DNA of 64,000 nucleotides from contig NC_083598.1 in NCBI RefSeq assembly GCF_020882245.1, positions 82,899,714 to 82,963,713 of the forward strand, given 5' to 3'. The notes under the pieces are model-generated. The model had not been told where the DNA came from. It made no database searches and worked only from the letters and a program-made list of their open reading frames with translations. This document shows, piece after piece, positions 54,481 through 64,000 of the stretch (within the stretch, counting starts at the first letter, position 1; each line of letters opens with the position of its first letter). The translations under genes and the position numbers were made by a program. The DNA is from Rhopalosiphum padi. Lineage: Eukaryota > Arthropoda > Insecta > Hemiptera > Aphididae.

Positions 54481-55143
54481 TACTGGTGTCGGGGCGAGAT
54501 CCCAAGGCCTGCGCCACCGCTACCGTCGGTCCATACTCATTATACAGACGTTGCGGCGGCGCCATAGGTTTATCTATGGGATTGGGCGGGCGGGCGGGCT
54601 ACAGCGTGGTAGACTGGTAGGTACTGAAATCCGTTTATAGACGTGTCGTACTCGCGTATAAAACGCACACCGTGTCGAAGCAGACCGCAGGCACGAACAG
54701 CAACCACCGCTGCTGACGCAGATAATAATATTTTCGGTCAGTGTGAAAATCTCCAGTTTCCGTCGTACACAGCGTAGTTTTTTCTCAACCATCATAGTCG
54801 TTTTCCTAAAATATACATTTCGCGGCCGTTAAATTGCGCGCAATAGACCGAGTTTAGTGCGCGTCGAATTCGTCACCCGAAACGTCGTGGGAATAATATT
54901 ATAGGTACCGTCCGGTATCGGCCGATTGCTCAATACAGCTTCGAAAAGAAAAAAAAAGAAATAAATAATAATATAAAAACTCGCGTTACGTGCGTATATG
55001 TATTCGCTGCAGTTATTATATACCGCTGTATAATACCCACAATTGTCGTAAAGTCGTGCGTTTTTTCTCTCTTCCGTTTCGATTTTTCTGCCATATACCG
55101 TGCAGTATTACCGTCATTATATTATATTATTCTCGTCGTCACC
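54481..55143 (+). promoter_or_regulatory. GC-rich promoter and 5' UTR of the secreted-peptide gene
   Basis: An abrupt GC- and CpG-rich block inside very AT-rich DNA. A TATAAAA box is at 54657-54663. An arthropod initiator-like GGTCAGTG occurs at about 54735-54742 as an alternative start. GGGCGGGCGGGCGGGC (about 54584-54599) is a GC-box array. A short upstream ORF (54998-55033, MYSLQLLYTAV) lies in the leader and may dampen translation. Confidence 0.55.
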
Positions 55144-55392
55144 ATGTCGTCGTACCGCAGTTGGTTACGAGTAGCGTTGGTGTTCACCCTGTTGGCCGTC
55201 GTCTACGGGGCGCCCATCTGGGAAGAGCTGTTCGGATTTTCGCCTCGTCGTCGCAACACACAGCCGACGGCCAGGACGCCAAGGGCCGGCGGCAAGGAGA
55301 AGTACAAAGCCACGTGCTGGGTCATCAATCCGGACAACTATGCGTTCCCGGGCCAGTCGCCCTACCCATCGGGCCCGCTGTGCCCCTACTGA
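55144..55392 (+). CDS. Small secreted peptide precursor, unknown family
   Basis: 82 residues. Residues 1-22 (SWLRVALVFTLLAVVYG core) form a clear signal peptide, with probable cleavage before APIWEELFGF. A tribasic RRR at 35-37 is a possible convertase site, and a basic Gly-rich linker with GGKEK follows. The C-terminal part (KATCWVINPDNYAFPG ... SGPLCPY) has only two cysteines, which could form one disulphide loop rich in Pro, Tyr and Gly. Codon use is GC-rich, unlike the AT-rich genes of the left half, and the start context GTCACCATG is strong. It could be a neuropeptide-like hormone, a cuticle or salivary secreted peptide, or another extracellular factor; I do not recognise the family. Real-gene status is supported by signal peptide, promoter and composition. 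Confidence 0.7.
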   Translation: MSSYRSWLRVALVFTLLAVVYGAPIWEELFGFSPRRRNTQPTARTPRAGGKEKYKATCWVINPDNYAFPGQSPYPSGPLCPY

Positions 55393-55908
55393 AGTCGTAC
55401 TGCATATATTACTATAATATATAGGTATACGTATATTGATGGGTACCTACCCGAGGTTACCGACACCGGTATAAACTACGTGGGTACCCGGTCAAATATA
55501 GCTATGCCATTTAAGTACGCCTGCAGTGGCCGCCATTGCGTAATTTAAGTTTATAAAGTAAAATAATTTAATATGCTTAACTATTATAATGATAAACATA
55601 TACAAAAATGATATATATAGTCATATTACCTACCTATATTATACCCATACCTATTATGTATTTATGTATACCAAAGACTATACTATTGCGTTACGTGCAG
55701 TATAATTATATGTATATGTGTATGCGTACAGGTAACTACTAACTATTATATTGCTTTCGTTCTAAAATTATGTTATACCTAAGTACCTACTCTTAACTCA
55801 CTTAAGTCAAAAAATAAGTATATTTATATATATTTATAATATATATACATATTAATATCATACTAGTCGTTATGACGCGCACGTCTACGTTATATTATAT
55901 ACCTATTC
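55393..55908. other. 3' region of the secreted-peptide gene
   Basis: An AT-rich 3' UTR follows directly on the stop codon. No further coding sequence was seen. Confidence 0.45.
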
Positions 55909-56775
55909 GTATGTGTCTGCAATCTGCATGCATACGTTGTGTTTTTTTACGTGTAAAATAAACGATTCGTTTTTAAAAATCATACAATTTAGTAGATTAT
56001 ATTATTATATCAGTGTTGTATTATTATTACTCTGTTAATATAATATATTACACTATAAAAGTTCCTATCCATAGTCATCCTATATAATGATATCATGTCG
56101 GTTATCTATCGCCTGCACATCAACGTATGTAATAGCTTAGGGGAAAATGTAATTTGACGGCTAAGTCGGCGAAAAACAATATTATGTTGTCGTTACAGCG
56201 GTTTGAAACACGTGAAGTATTTACATTTTTTATTCGAACTTGTATAAATATTACAGCTACTTTTAGATTATCTAGTTATTATAGTTATATTCGTTATTTG
56301 CCGTATAATATAGCTTAGTCATTGGCGCTCATTTTATACAATTATACCATTATACCTACATGTGCCTATAAACGCGTTGTATTTTTTTACGTGTAAAACA
56401 AACGATTCATTTTTATAAAATCGCACAGATTAGTAGATTATATTATATTATTATCCACTGCCCGGTGTTGTATTATTACTACTTTGTTAATATAATACCG
56501 CATTATAAAACTTCTTAGCCATTTGTCTATAGTACATGATCAGACGACCAGTCTTATGTAATGTCAACAGTCGCTTAATACAAGTAAATGTATAATTGTT
56601 TTAATTTAACGGCTAAGTTGGCGAAGAACAATATCACGTTGTCGCTATAATAGCGAGCTGAAAAATTTAAAGCATTTACACTTTTTATTTGATATAATAT
56701 AAATTTATTGTTTAGTTATATATCTTGTGATTCAGCTATTGGTCATAGCCACTATAGTTTTATCCAATTTACTGT
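55909..56775. repeat. Tandem duplication, unit about 440 bp
   Basis: Copy 1 (about 55909-56347) and copy 2 (about 56358-56775) are direct repeats offset by about 440 bp. Paired blocks are GTTTTTTTACGTGTAAAATA / ATTTTTTTACGTGTAAAACA; TTAGTAGATTATATTA; GTGTTGTATTATTA; ACGGCTAAGTCGGCGAA / ACGGCTAAGTTGGCGAA; and TTACATTTTTTATT / TTACACTTTTTATT. The copies are clearly diverged, so the duplication is old. Neither copy is coding. Confidence 0.85.
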
Positions 56776-56814
56776 TAGCGTATAGATGTGTACATTCATA
56801 TTATGGCGCGGTAA

Positions 56815-57060
56815 ATAGACAATAAAAATTCAACACGGTTTTCTCGACGACCGCTATCTAGTCAGGACTCTTCCAAAATTGGCCTTGGTGCGTCCGCCGG
56901 ATGGTCACTAGCCGTGAAAAACACTTGGTTCGCAGAGCTGTGCAGCAAGACAACGGCCGCGACGTTTTGTTTCTTCTGACGAGGTGTGCGCGTATACATT
57001 CGTTCATACATCTACAATCATCTGCGATAATTGGTAAATGGTGAGCGAAGGCCGGTACCC
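56815..57060. other. CG-rich island, possible promoter or exon
   Basis: An isolated CG-rich patch with a roughly 55-codon open frame (through GLGASAGWSLAVKNTWFAEL) lacking a start codon. A donor-like ATG|GTGAGC follows at about 57041. It might be a first exon, a regulatory island, or a relic of a mobile element. I cannot decide. Confidence 0.3.
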
Positions 57061-58720
57061 GGGACGTATTGTAAATTTATTTTGTGTTGTTGATATTATA
57101 TGTATATTTGTATATATTTGTACCATGTGTACCTATGTATTGTATTGTCAAGTATGTTTATTTACCTAAATTTATTTATTTCGCGGTTTGCTACGTGATC
57201 ATTTACGAAGACTAAAACAATATGAATTTAATTTATAAAGTTATGTTTGAATTTATTTGCATATAGACATACCCGATAGGTAGCTATATAAAATTAAATT
57301 TCAACAATGCTCAAAAATAAATAAGTTCAACTATTTTAAAAACAGTTATAGTTAAATACTTATAATAAAATACTAATAAATAATCGAATTTTAATCAATT
57401 AAATTTACTTATAATTTATAAATTTTATTAATTATGGTGAACCGATTTTATTTTTAATATAAGTGAATAGGTATTTGTTAAATCGAAGCATACAGTTTAT
57501 TTTTGATTAAAAATTTGTATTTAAACTTGATTTAACTAATGTTTCATTATGTTCAAAATAACTATTGAAACATTTTGATATTTATAATTTATTAGTTATA
57601 TAATTTAACTTCTCCAGAAAAATTATTAACAATTATGAAATAGATTGCTATTACGATGTATCTCTGTTTTAGCGTATACTTCCGTTTAGGTATACTAAAA
57701 ATCTGCGTAGGTATTTCACTTTGTGAACTTATTCGATTTAGTTGGGAGATCTGTTTGTTTTAGATAAGATTTATAAGTTTTCCGGTATCTTTCAGAAAAA
57801 TCTCTGAAATTAGAAGAAATCGTAGAGTATAGTTTATGAGTAGGTATAGGTATAAGCTCCAAACATACTGACATTGCCTTGGATCGCGTTTGAGATATTC
57901 TTATTTGATTTTTCTCCAAACGTTGTCTATGATATTCGTTAATCTCATACAGTCATACTCTCATTAACTCAACAATCATGTACTTGACTTATTGCTTTAC
58001 ACGTACAGTGTACACCAATCGATAATTACGACGCCTAACTGTTAGTATTTTTTCCAAAAAAATAAACCACGTACGACCAATGTGTTATTTTAATTCAGTG
58101 TGTTACTGAAATAATAATGACTAATGACTAAGTTTTACGTTCGCGTGTAATCTTTAAAAGTGATTTTATGACATAAACTCGGGTAATTCAGCTTAGTAAT
58201 TCATATATTCTTTCTTGTAAGTTGTGTGTTACCTTGGTAACAAGAATAAAAAGAACCATTATTATTTATTATATTTTACGTAATATACCTGAAACAAATT
58301 ACTGACATTTCCGGTGAATTTTCCAAAATTTTTCTTTTATACAATCATTGTTCTGACAATTATGAATACAAAAAAAAAATCAGGCCAAATCCATGAAACC
58401 GTTTCTTAAGTGGTGATCTCTTATATACACGTGGTCAATTGATTTATTTATATACATAAACATTTAATTTTATGCATTTTGATGAGTTAATAACGATGGT
58501 GTAAAAAAAATCCACTGAAATAATTACCTTCAAAACATTTTAGTTGATTAGGTACATCTTTAATGAACTTCGTTTTTTTTTTTTTTGATCTTGCGTATTT
58601 TAACGAGTTAAGAACGTTGGTGCATTTAAAATGTGTCACTTGGACTTGGTTTCAAAGTAAAAACCATTTTGTATTTATATTATTTATCATGGACATATTA
58701 TAAGTTTACTCTATACAGGT
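57061..58720. other. AT-rich gene-free region
   Basis: No supported gene. Two related blocks, ATTTTGATGAGTTAATAACG (about 58478) and ATTTTAACGAGTTAAGAACG (about 58597), form a degenerate direct repeat. Confidence 0.4.
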
Positions 58721-58769
58721 AATTCGTTGTAAATTTGGTTGATACTTCGATAGCCCAGGTTCATAGCTA

Positions 58770-58995
58770 TAACCGAAGCCGGTAGTTGTAGGAAGCGACT
58801 ATTTGTGTTACTTAACTGGCCACGTTACTAGAGGTTTGTTGGACCTCGAGTTTTACGCCCGCGCCCGAAGCTAATATAGGCGTATAGAGAGCGACTACTT
58901 GTCGTACATAATTCGCAAGGACTTCCCGAAGGGTAGGTATGTACTTATTAAGTTATCAGTCTCACCGAAGGATATAAGAACAATAACTAGTTGTT
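58770..58995. repeat. Degenerate CCGAAG / AGCGACT repeat cluster
   Basis: CCGAAG recurs at 58773, 58865, 58926 and 58965. After the first two come AGCGACTATTTGTGTTAC (58794) and AGCGACTACTTGTCGTAC (58890), 96 bp apart; the last copy is followed by a related AACTAGTTGTTTTACA. The patch is CG-richer than its surroundings and non-coding. Confidence 0.6.
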
Positions 58996-60393
58996 TTACA
59001 TAAGCTAATGTGGGATCATGTAATAAAATGTCAAGAATTTTTATTTCATGAATAATTTTTATCAAAATGTCTTATGTCTACCTATATAAATAGGTCAAAA
59101 AGAATCTGGAGTTACCCATTTGCGCCAAAAAAAATAACGCTTAAAAAATATTATGACTAAATATTTTCAATATTTTTTTGTTTGTAAATGAACCACTAAT
59201 GATGAACCTCAAATTAAATTTTCAAGCAATTTTACCCCGCAATACATTTTTTTCCGAAATGTATAGAAAAAAAATTAAAAAATTGGTAATTTCAAGTTTA
59301 CAGATAAGAAACTCAAAAAGAGTAAAAAAATGAAAATTTCATGATGTATAGAATATTAAAGAGTTATTAATTTGGTGAATATTTCGAGTATCTATCGTTA
59401 TTTTTTTTTAATTTTAACAAAAAACAAAATTTATATTGTAGAATATTTAATATACTGCAGGTTTTGCATACAAATTTCATATTCATATTATAAATTTCTT
59501 AATACTTTTGAAAAATACTGATTGAGAATTTTTAATTTTTGACTCCTTATTAGACCTTACGCCTTTAAGCATAAAGTAACTAGATTCAATTACAATAAAC
59601 CAGAATACAAAAACCATTGTATCATTGTCAATAAGTGCATTAAAAACTTTTTTTTGTTATTTTTTTTTTAGATTCGATAAAAAAATTTTCGCTGGCATTA
59701 ATGCTTAATAACAATAATTATAATAATAAAAAAAAATCGTAAAATCTTAAAAATTTTTAAATTATTTTGATATTTTAATTTTTATGTATATATGTATATC
59801 TAAAATTTTAAAAATTTAATACAAGATTCTTCATACATTTTCTACCTTTATAGGCTTTATAAATATATAAAACCATTTATCAAAGTCACATTAATTTTTT
59901 TTAAGCGTTTGACGTTGAATTTGTATGCCATTGAATAATTTACCCGTATAATAATAACTATTTCTTTTAAAACGATTTTTATATTCTGTTGTAATTCAAA
60001 AAACCAAATAGTTTAAGATACTTGAAATTTTCATCAAATGTTCATATAGTTGTTTTTTATATTTGATAACATTTCCTAAATATTTTGGTTATTTTTAAGC
60101 TATTTTTAGGCATGAGAAATTTTTGATTATATTTTTTATTATTGTCAATAAAAAAAAAAAAATGAGTAATTAAAAGTTTAAATTGTATACATGACTTAAG
60201 AAAATTTTATTACATCTATTTAAATATAAAAATAATACATAGGCGCAGTTTTTTATAAACATTTGACGTTTACATATTTTATAGGAAATTATATATTTAA
60301 ATGAAGAATTGTTATATATTATTATGTTTTTTTTTTTGTTATAATTAATATAAAATACATTATTTGCTTAGACTTAACATGTTTACACATACC
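58996..60393. repeat. AT-rich region with family B-related segment
   Basis: Much of 59820-60200 resembles the distal part of family B (ACTTGAAATTTTCATCAAATG near 60021, then ATTTTTAAGCTATT). No coding region was seen. Confidence 0.45.
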
Positions 60394-60828
60394 TACAGTA
60401 AAACTTTTATATAACGAACTTCGATTTAATGAATTATTTTTGAGAACCATGACTTTCATTGTTGATAATACGTACATTTGTCTCTGTATAAAGAATTTTA
60501 TGTTTCTATATAACGAATAAGCTATTTGAAATTTGTTAACAAATCCGTTTTTGTTAACCAAATAGAAACATTTTACGAAAAAAAAATACTATAAAAATAA
60601 TAAACAAACGAAACTCACTAATTATTTCACAATAACAAATTAAATAGATAAATATGATAAATATGTAATAAGATAACATGATATATATTTGTAGTTTATT
60701 TTTAATAATTTTTATTTTAATACAATATAGCATATGAAATACCTATGTAATTCTATTTAACGAATTCTTATATATTACGATTTTTTTTGGTTCCCCATGA
60801 GACTTCGTTTTATGGAAGTTTCACTGTA
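60394..60828. mobile_element. pogo/Tc1-type MITE with TA duplication
   Basis: A 431-bp element (60396-60826) flanked by TA (60394-60395 and 60827-60828). Terminal inverted repeats: left CAGTAAAACTTTTATATAAC, complement of right CAGTGAAACTTCCATAAAAC, both continuing into GAA-C/GTT-rich motifs. CAGT ends, TA target and internal ATATAACGAA motifs are typical of pogo/Tigger-like elements. There is no transposase ORF inside. Confidence 0.8.
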
Positions 60829-63099
60829 TTATGAATTTAACTATACACAATGATATTTTAAAAATTCGTAGATTAATTTTTAGCTATTAGTTATTATTTA
60901 TACTATAAACTTATTCGTATTTCATAAAATAATTAAATATAATATTATTATTATCATAATTGAATTCAAGTATAACACATCTATTACAGTAACCTACTCG
61001 ACACCTATTGTGTACAGTTGCAGAGCGTTGAGCGGTACCCACTTTCCCCCTTTTGCCTTTTTTATAATGCAATAATAGTTTTCATTGAATTAAAACATAT
61101 TGTAATAAATAATAATATATTATTTTGTACTGAGACAAGTGAAGCGAAGAGACTCGGTATCTGACATCCGGTGTTGGTGTTTCTATTTTTTTTTTTTTTT
61201 AATTATTTTTCCTATTTAATTTTTTTATATAATATTAAATTGAATCATTATAATACGTATTAAGTTATATTAAATATATCAATATTCAATTATATTGCTA
61301 TTGTATTGTTATTTTAAATTAATATTATAGTAACTAATAAATAAAATACATATTAAATATAAAATAGGTATAATTCATATCTATGTATTTAATAACTAAA
61401 CAATTATACTCATTATATATATAATATATATAATAATATAGTATAATTATAATATAGTATATATATTACTCATTATTATACTTATTAATAATATATTATA
61501 ATATATATAAAAGCTTAATTAACTTGAAATATTTTATTTATTTTTTATTTTATTTTATTTAAATAAATAATATTTACAATTTGTAATAATATTTATTAAC
61601 GATTACGATACGTAAATTTGATAAATAAAGATAACAATAGCATGAATAACACGAAGAAGGAGGTCCCCCAGTGTGGAAAACCTCTGACTTGGGGAGATAG
61701 AGAAGTTTTTTTAGTTAATTAATTCAAGTCAAAATTCAAGAGAACTTGACACCAGGGTTTTTTTAATTGACGTGGTTATCTAGGATAAGTTCATTGATTA
61801 AGTTAAATGTTAGTGCATTTGTGTTGTTAATTGATTTGGTATGGAATTTTTTATTGTAGTTTTTAGCTGTAATAGAGACTGTTTTAATTTTAGGTTATTG
61901 TGTATAATGAGACGTTAATGAGACATATTATGGCACAGATATTGGCAAAAAAAACTGACTGGAAAGCCTAGATAGTATGTTTTTGAGAAAGCTTGATACA
62001 TCCTCATATTAGGAAGCCAATTTTATTTACTTAAAAATAAAAAATTGAATGTTATTCAGATTAAATTGAATTTTTAAAGTTTTTAAAGAAAATTGTATTT
62101 ATGACACAACCAGTGGTTTTTACATGAACTCAACAAATTGAACAAATTTTAGTGGTTTGGTTATCTTGATTATCATAGACGTACTATGGCCCTTAATACT
62201 ACGCAGTAGGTAGATACTTACTACTATAACCAATATAGTATATCTTTATTAGTTGATTTATAACTTCCGCCACACGTCACATTAAAATGCACATCATATC
62301 GTTTATGCACAATGCAGTATGCGTCATTAGTCATTACTTACAGCGTACCTTGTGTTCAAAATATCAAACAATCAATATGTCGGCAAAATATTGTTATTTA
62401 AATATTTAAATATAAGTAGTGAGAAAAAACATTTGTCTTTATAACTAATAAAACTATTTTGGCAAACAATAAAATATGGGGTGTAATACACGATGATTTT
62501 CTACATATTGTGTAAAGAGCAGAGAGAAAAAAGGATTTTTAGACGAAAAGGATGTAAAACAACTCTAAGCTTTGGAGGATCTTGTACATCATACAAGTTT
62601 ACGGATTGTTATAGAGAAGATGGAGAAAAATATCATAAATATATTTTGAATTTAATATTTTAATAATGAATTATATTTATAAGATATAGGTATCAGGAAT
62701 TGATTTGGTCCAATGTTCAGCAATAGAATAATTGTAAAACTGGTCCACGATTAATAATATTGATAAAGAAGTTTCTGCGGCTAAATACTTATAGTAAGTA
62801 TACTATTATATTTTTACTCATGGAAGTTTCTACGATTAGGAGAAAAGTTCTGATTTTGCCTATACAAAACCCCTAAAGATCGTTGTTGTATGTTTAAAAT
62901 TGATATTATTGACTTGCAGATTTTCCGATAGAAAATCCGAAGACAAAAATGATGATCATACGACATTCAAGAATGTAATTACAGTAAATTAACCGATGCA
63001 AAAAGCTTAACTATTTTTTATGTTTTAAAGAAAAATTAACTGTCACATTATATAATGCATTAGATACTGGGCTTTTAATTGATGGTTGGAAAATCCCAA
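60829..63099. other. AT-rich gene-free region
   Basis: No supported gene. Strongly TA-rich palindromic sequence occupies about 61400-61510. Two short less AT-rich patches (about 61137-61175 and 61655-61700) have no recognised function. Confidence 0.4.
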
Positions 63100-63265
63100 C
63101 CCGTAGAGATGACTCTATGTGGTGCCGACGGATCACGGAATTCCGGTTCCGCCTAACGGGAGACGCACAGAAGGCAAACTGTACAAAATCGAACATCGAC
63201 GGATCAATCAACAGCGACCAGAGAGGGTCAACATCGCACTCCATCCGAAGACAAAACTCCGGAAG
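63100..63265. other. GC-rich patch of unknown nature
   Basis: A sharply bounded, CG-rich segment in AT-rich DNA. The minus strand is open for about 77 codons across it (63011-63244, VDPLWSLLIDPSMFDFVQFAF), not matched to a family I know. It could be a mobile-element core or an exon continuing beyond what can be seen. Confidence 0.3.
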
Positions 63266-63301
63266 GGTTGTAGTTTATAAGCGCATAATATGACCCAAAC
63301 G

Positions 63302-63381
63302 CAACCCAAAAGCGAAAAAATAAATAACCCATAAGCGCAAATAAAATTACCTTTTTAATAACCCATAAGCGTAAATAAATT
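63302..63381. repeat. Short direct repeats AACCCATAAGCGYAAATAAA
   Basis: Two near-identical units at about 63326 and 63360, and a diverged one at about 63302 (AACCCAAAAGCG), directly next to the GC-rich patch. Confidence 0.7.
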
Positions 63382-64000
63382 TTTTAAAAAAAGTGTATTT
63401 AATTAAAATCGTAGTTATTATTAATGTTAAATTAAGCATTTACAGTGATATTAAAATTAATTCAAAAAATAAAAAAATCAGTAAAACATAATAATATAAT
63501 TTTGAGTATTATTTTAAATTAGTTAAACAAGTATCATGAATAAATAAATAAATATATTAAACTAATATAATAATGAATAGGTATCTTAAAATTAAATTTG
63601 AAATTTAAAACCCACTGTCTTCAAATATTCCAATCTAGAATTTTTTTTTTCACAAGGTCCAAGTTTTTGTATTGTCTTGGAACTGGTAAGGCCGTGCGCA
63701 CATGAAAAGTGTCGAGCGTCGCGCGTTAGGTCAGTAAAATATTGTATCAGGTAATACAATTTATTTTTGCGATTTTATCCCACTACCAAGGTACAAAAGC
63801 CCAAATTCATTTTAAAATAAAATGAAAAAAATGTATAAAATAATTTAAATGTCCGCCATAAGTAATTTAACCGCAACATGTAAAATGTAATAATATGTCA
63901 CATACAATTATTTAAATAAACGATGGCGATGTCGCGGAAGTTATTTGAAAAAGTATAGTTCCCGCGGCATCGTCGATTCAAACAGGAAAAAAAAGTGTCC
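63382..64000. other. Right edge, possible start of another MITE
   Basis: AT-rich. Near 63690-63725 GGCCGTGCGCACATGAAAAG followed by CGAGCGTCGCGCG looks like the terminus of a CG-rich MITE. A small imperfect hairpin (GCGATGTCGCGG at about 63926 and its near-complement at about 63963) lies near the end. The window stops before any partner end. Confidence 0.3.

Noticed and set aside
54574..54795. 73-residue minus-strand ORF in the GC-rich promoter
   Set aside because: Low complexity caused by the GGGC array; it opposes the TATA box and leader of the secreted-peptide gene.

Overview
This is a 64 kb piece of a very AT-rich animal nuclear genome. It has short exons, GT-AG introns, many short transposon remnants and recurrent GGTACCTA-type strings. 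The proteins are clearly metazoan, and the base composition, intron style and repeat families look most like an aphid (Hemiptera: Aphididae). That assignment is inference, because no marker gene fixes the species. No prokaryotic operon, CRISPR array, rRNA or tRNA gene was seen. Left part (1-37.8 kb) is gene-dense and mostly housekeeping. In order: ubiquilin (minus, 7 coding exons); RUVBL1/pontin (plus, 8 exons), divergent from ubiquilin across a 492-bp shared promoter interval; a TraB-domain protein (plus, 7 exons); an intronless SETMAR-type SET methyltransferase (plus); the nucleolar GTPase GNL2/NOG2 (minus, one coding exon); a C2H2 + FLYWCH/GCM-like + SWIM zinc-finger protein of probable transposase ancestry (plus, 2 exons); the Sm-G core snRNP protein (minus, 4 exons); the nucleolar GTPase GTPBP4/NOG1 (plus, 12 exons); the minor-spliceosome protein ZMAT5/U11-U12 20K (plus); and, directly on its 3' end, the TBP-like factor TBPL1/TRF2. 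Every exon junction given for the spliced genes was checked for reading-phase continuity. Most striking feature: if the 73-bp terminal ZMAT5 intron is spliced, the ZMAT5 stop and the TBPL1 start overlap as ATGA (36892-36895). No space is left for a conventional promoter, so the pair looks like a dicistronic transcription unit, or TBPL1 uses a promoter inside the 4.2-kb ZMAT5 intron. Right part (37.8-64 kb) is gene-poor. It holds one small, GC-rich secreted-peptide gene (55144-55392) behind a GC-rich promoter, a roughly 440-bp tandem duplication just 3' of it, and many decayed mobile elements. Mobile DNA across the window includes a piggyBac-type MITE with TTAA duplication, several hAT-type MITEs (two with exact 8-bp duplications), a long-arm foldback element, a pogo/Tc1-type MITE with TA duplication, a 5'-truncated poly(A) insertion with a 13-15 bp target duplication, decayed LINE pieces, and two dispersed AT-rich repeat families. 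Functionally, GNL2 and GTPBP4 (60S assembly), RUVBL1 (chromatin and snoRNP assembly), and Sm-G with ZMAT5 (spliceosome) make this a neighbourhood of nuclear RNP and ribosome-assembly genes.
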